Position numbers and translations under genes: made by a program
Part shown: positions 63,690 to 64,000 of the stretch, piece after piece
Numbering within the stretch: the stretch's first letter is position 1
Layout: every line of letters begins with the position of its first letter
DNA from: Gymnorhina tibicen
Taxonomy: Eukaryota > Chordata > Aves > Passeriformes > Artamidae
Direction of reading: 5' to 3'
Assembly (NCBI GenBank): GCA_013399875.1
Contig: VXAZ01006886.1
Span: forward strand, 4,271,272 to 4,335,271
Length of the DNA: 64,000 bases
The notes under the pieces: generated by a model
The model's database searches: none
What the model saw: only the letters and a program-made list of their open reading frames with translations
What the model was told of the DNA's origin: nothing

Positions 63690-64000
63690 GTCAGGTGTGT
63701 CTAATCTGTACTTAAAGACAGAAAGTGATGGTTCCATGCTATCCTCTAGGCAATCTGTCCTAGTTTTTCATTATCCATACTGTTGGTGGTTTATGGATTT
63801 TGTTTCACTTCAGTCTTACCTGCTTCAATTTAAATCCATTAAATCTTGTTTTAGCCGTCATATGCTTGGAGAGAAGATTGCTACCTTGTATCAGCAGTTA
63901 AAGACTGTTTTCACATTGTACTCTCTCTCTGGGATACATACTATACTTTCAATCTTTCCCCATGATTCATCCTAAATAATTCTAGTTCTTTTGATTATTG
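63690..64000 (-). mobile_element. Ancient CR1/L3-type LINE fragment, reverse orientation, running off the window
   Basis: The blocks are collinear with the amniote CR1 3' region read in reverse. They are AAGTGATGGTTCCATGCTATC, CTCTAGGCAATCTGTCCTAG, CTGCTTCAATTTAAATCCATTAAATCTTGTT, AAAGACTGTTTTCACATTGTACTCTCTCTC and TTCAATCTTTCCCCATGATTC. Spacing is preserved but divergence is high, pointing to an old insertion. The element continues beyond 64000. The plus-strand frame here (63679-63975) is antisense to the LINE and is not a gene. Confidence 0.65.

Noticed and set aside
63679..63975. 98-codon plus-strand open frame
   Set aside because: Lies antisense within an old CR1 fragment.

Overview
The window looks like non-coding nuclear DNA from a bird. 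Two things point there. Fragments of CR1-type LINEs sit in reverse orientation near 32.5, 58.4, 63.4 and 63.7 kb. The one at 58.4 kb carries the ATTCTGTG-type 3' end and the GTTGGAAGGGACC block that are common in bird genomes. A stretch near 23.7-24.1 kb also resembles a repeat I associate with bird endogenous retroviruses. There is no Alu- or L1-like sequence, repeats are sparse, and no bacterial-style gene packing is present. Nearly all open frames are under 145 codons, fall on both strands, overlap each other and match no family I recognise. I treat them as chance frames. The window is probably intergenic or lies inside a very large intron. No host-gene exon could be named.

Layout. 0-10 kb: unique sequence with a strong ~98-nt inverted repeat at 866-963. 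10.5-23.7 kb: unique sequence with a 29-bp tandem duplication. 23.7-24.1 kb: retrovirus-related repeat fragment. 24-35.4 kb: unique sequence with small tandem duplications, a poly-A tract flanked by an 8-bp repeat, a CR1 scrap and a TA tract, ending in a compound pentanucleotide satellite at 35.4 kb. 35.5-51.6 kb: unique sequence with a small isolated CpG cluster at 46.2 kb and a G-quadruplex-type tract at 47.4 kb. 51.6-51.9 kb: a possible LTR 3' part. 52-58.4 kb: unique sequence. 58.4 kb: CR1. 60.0-60.7 kb: the one credible coding stretch. 61-64 kb: unique sequence followed by old CR1 remnants that run off the window end.

The coding stretch is an uninterrupted 234-codon frame (59984-60688, + strand). 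Its central part resembles the capsid region of Ty3/Gypsy (Metaviridae) gag proteins of the type often annotated 'K02A2.6-like' in reptiles and amphibians. No protease, reverse transcriptase, integrase or LTR of such an element is visible around it, and no zinc knuckle follows. The frame stops four codons after a plausible splice donor. It is therefore either a recent solitary remnant or, more interestingly, an exon of a gag-derived host gene. It is the best candidate in the window for something not yet described.
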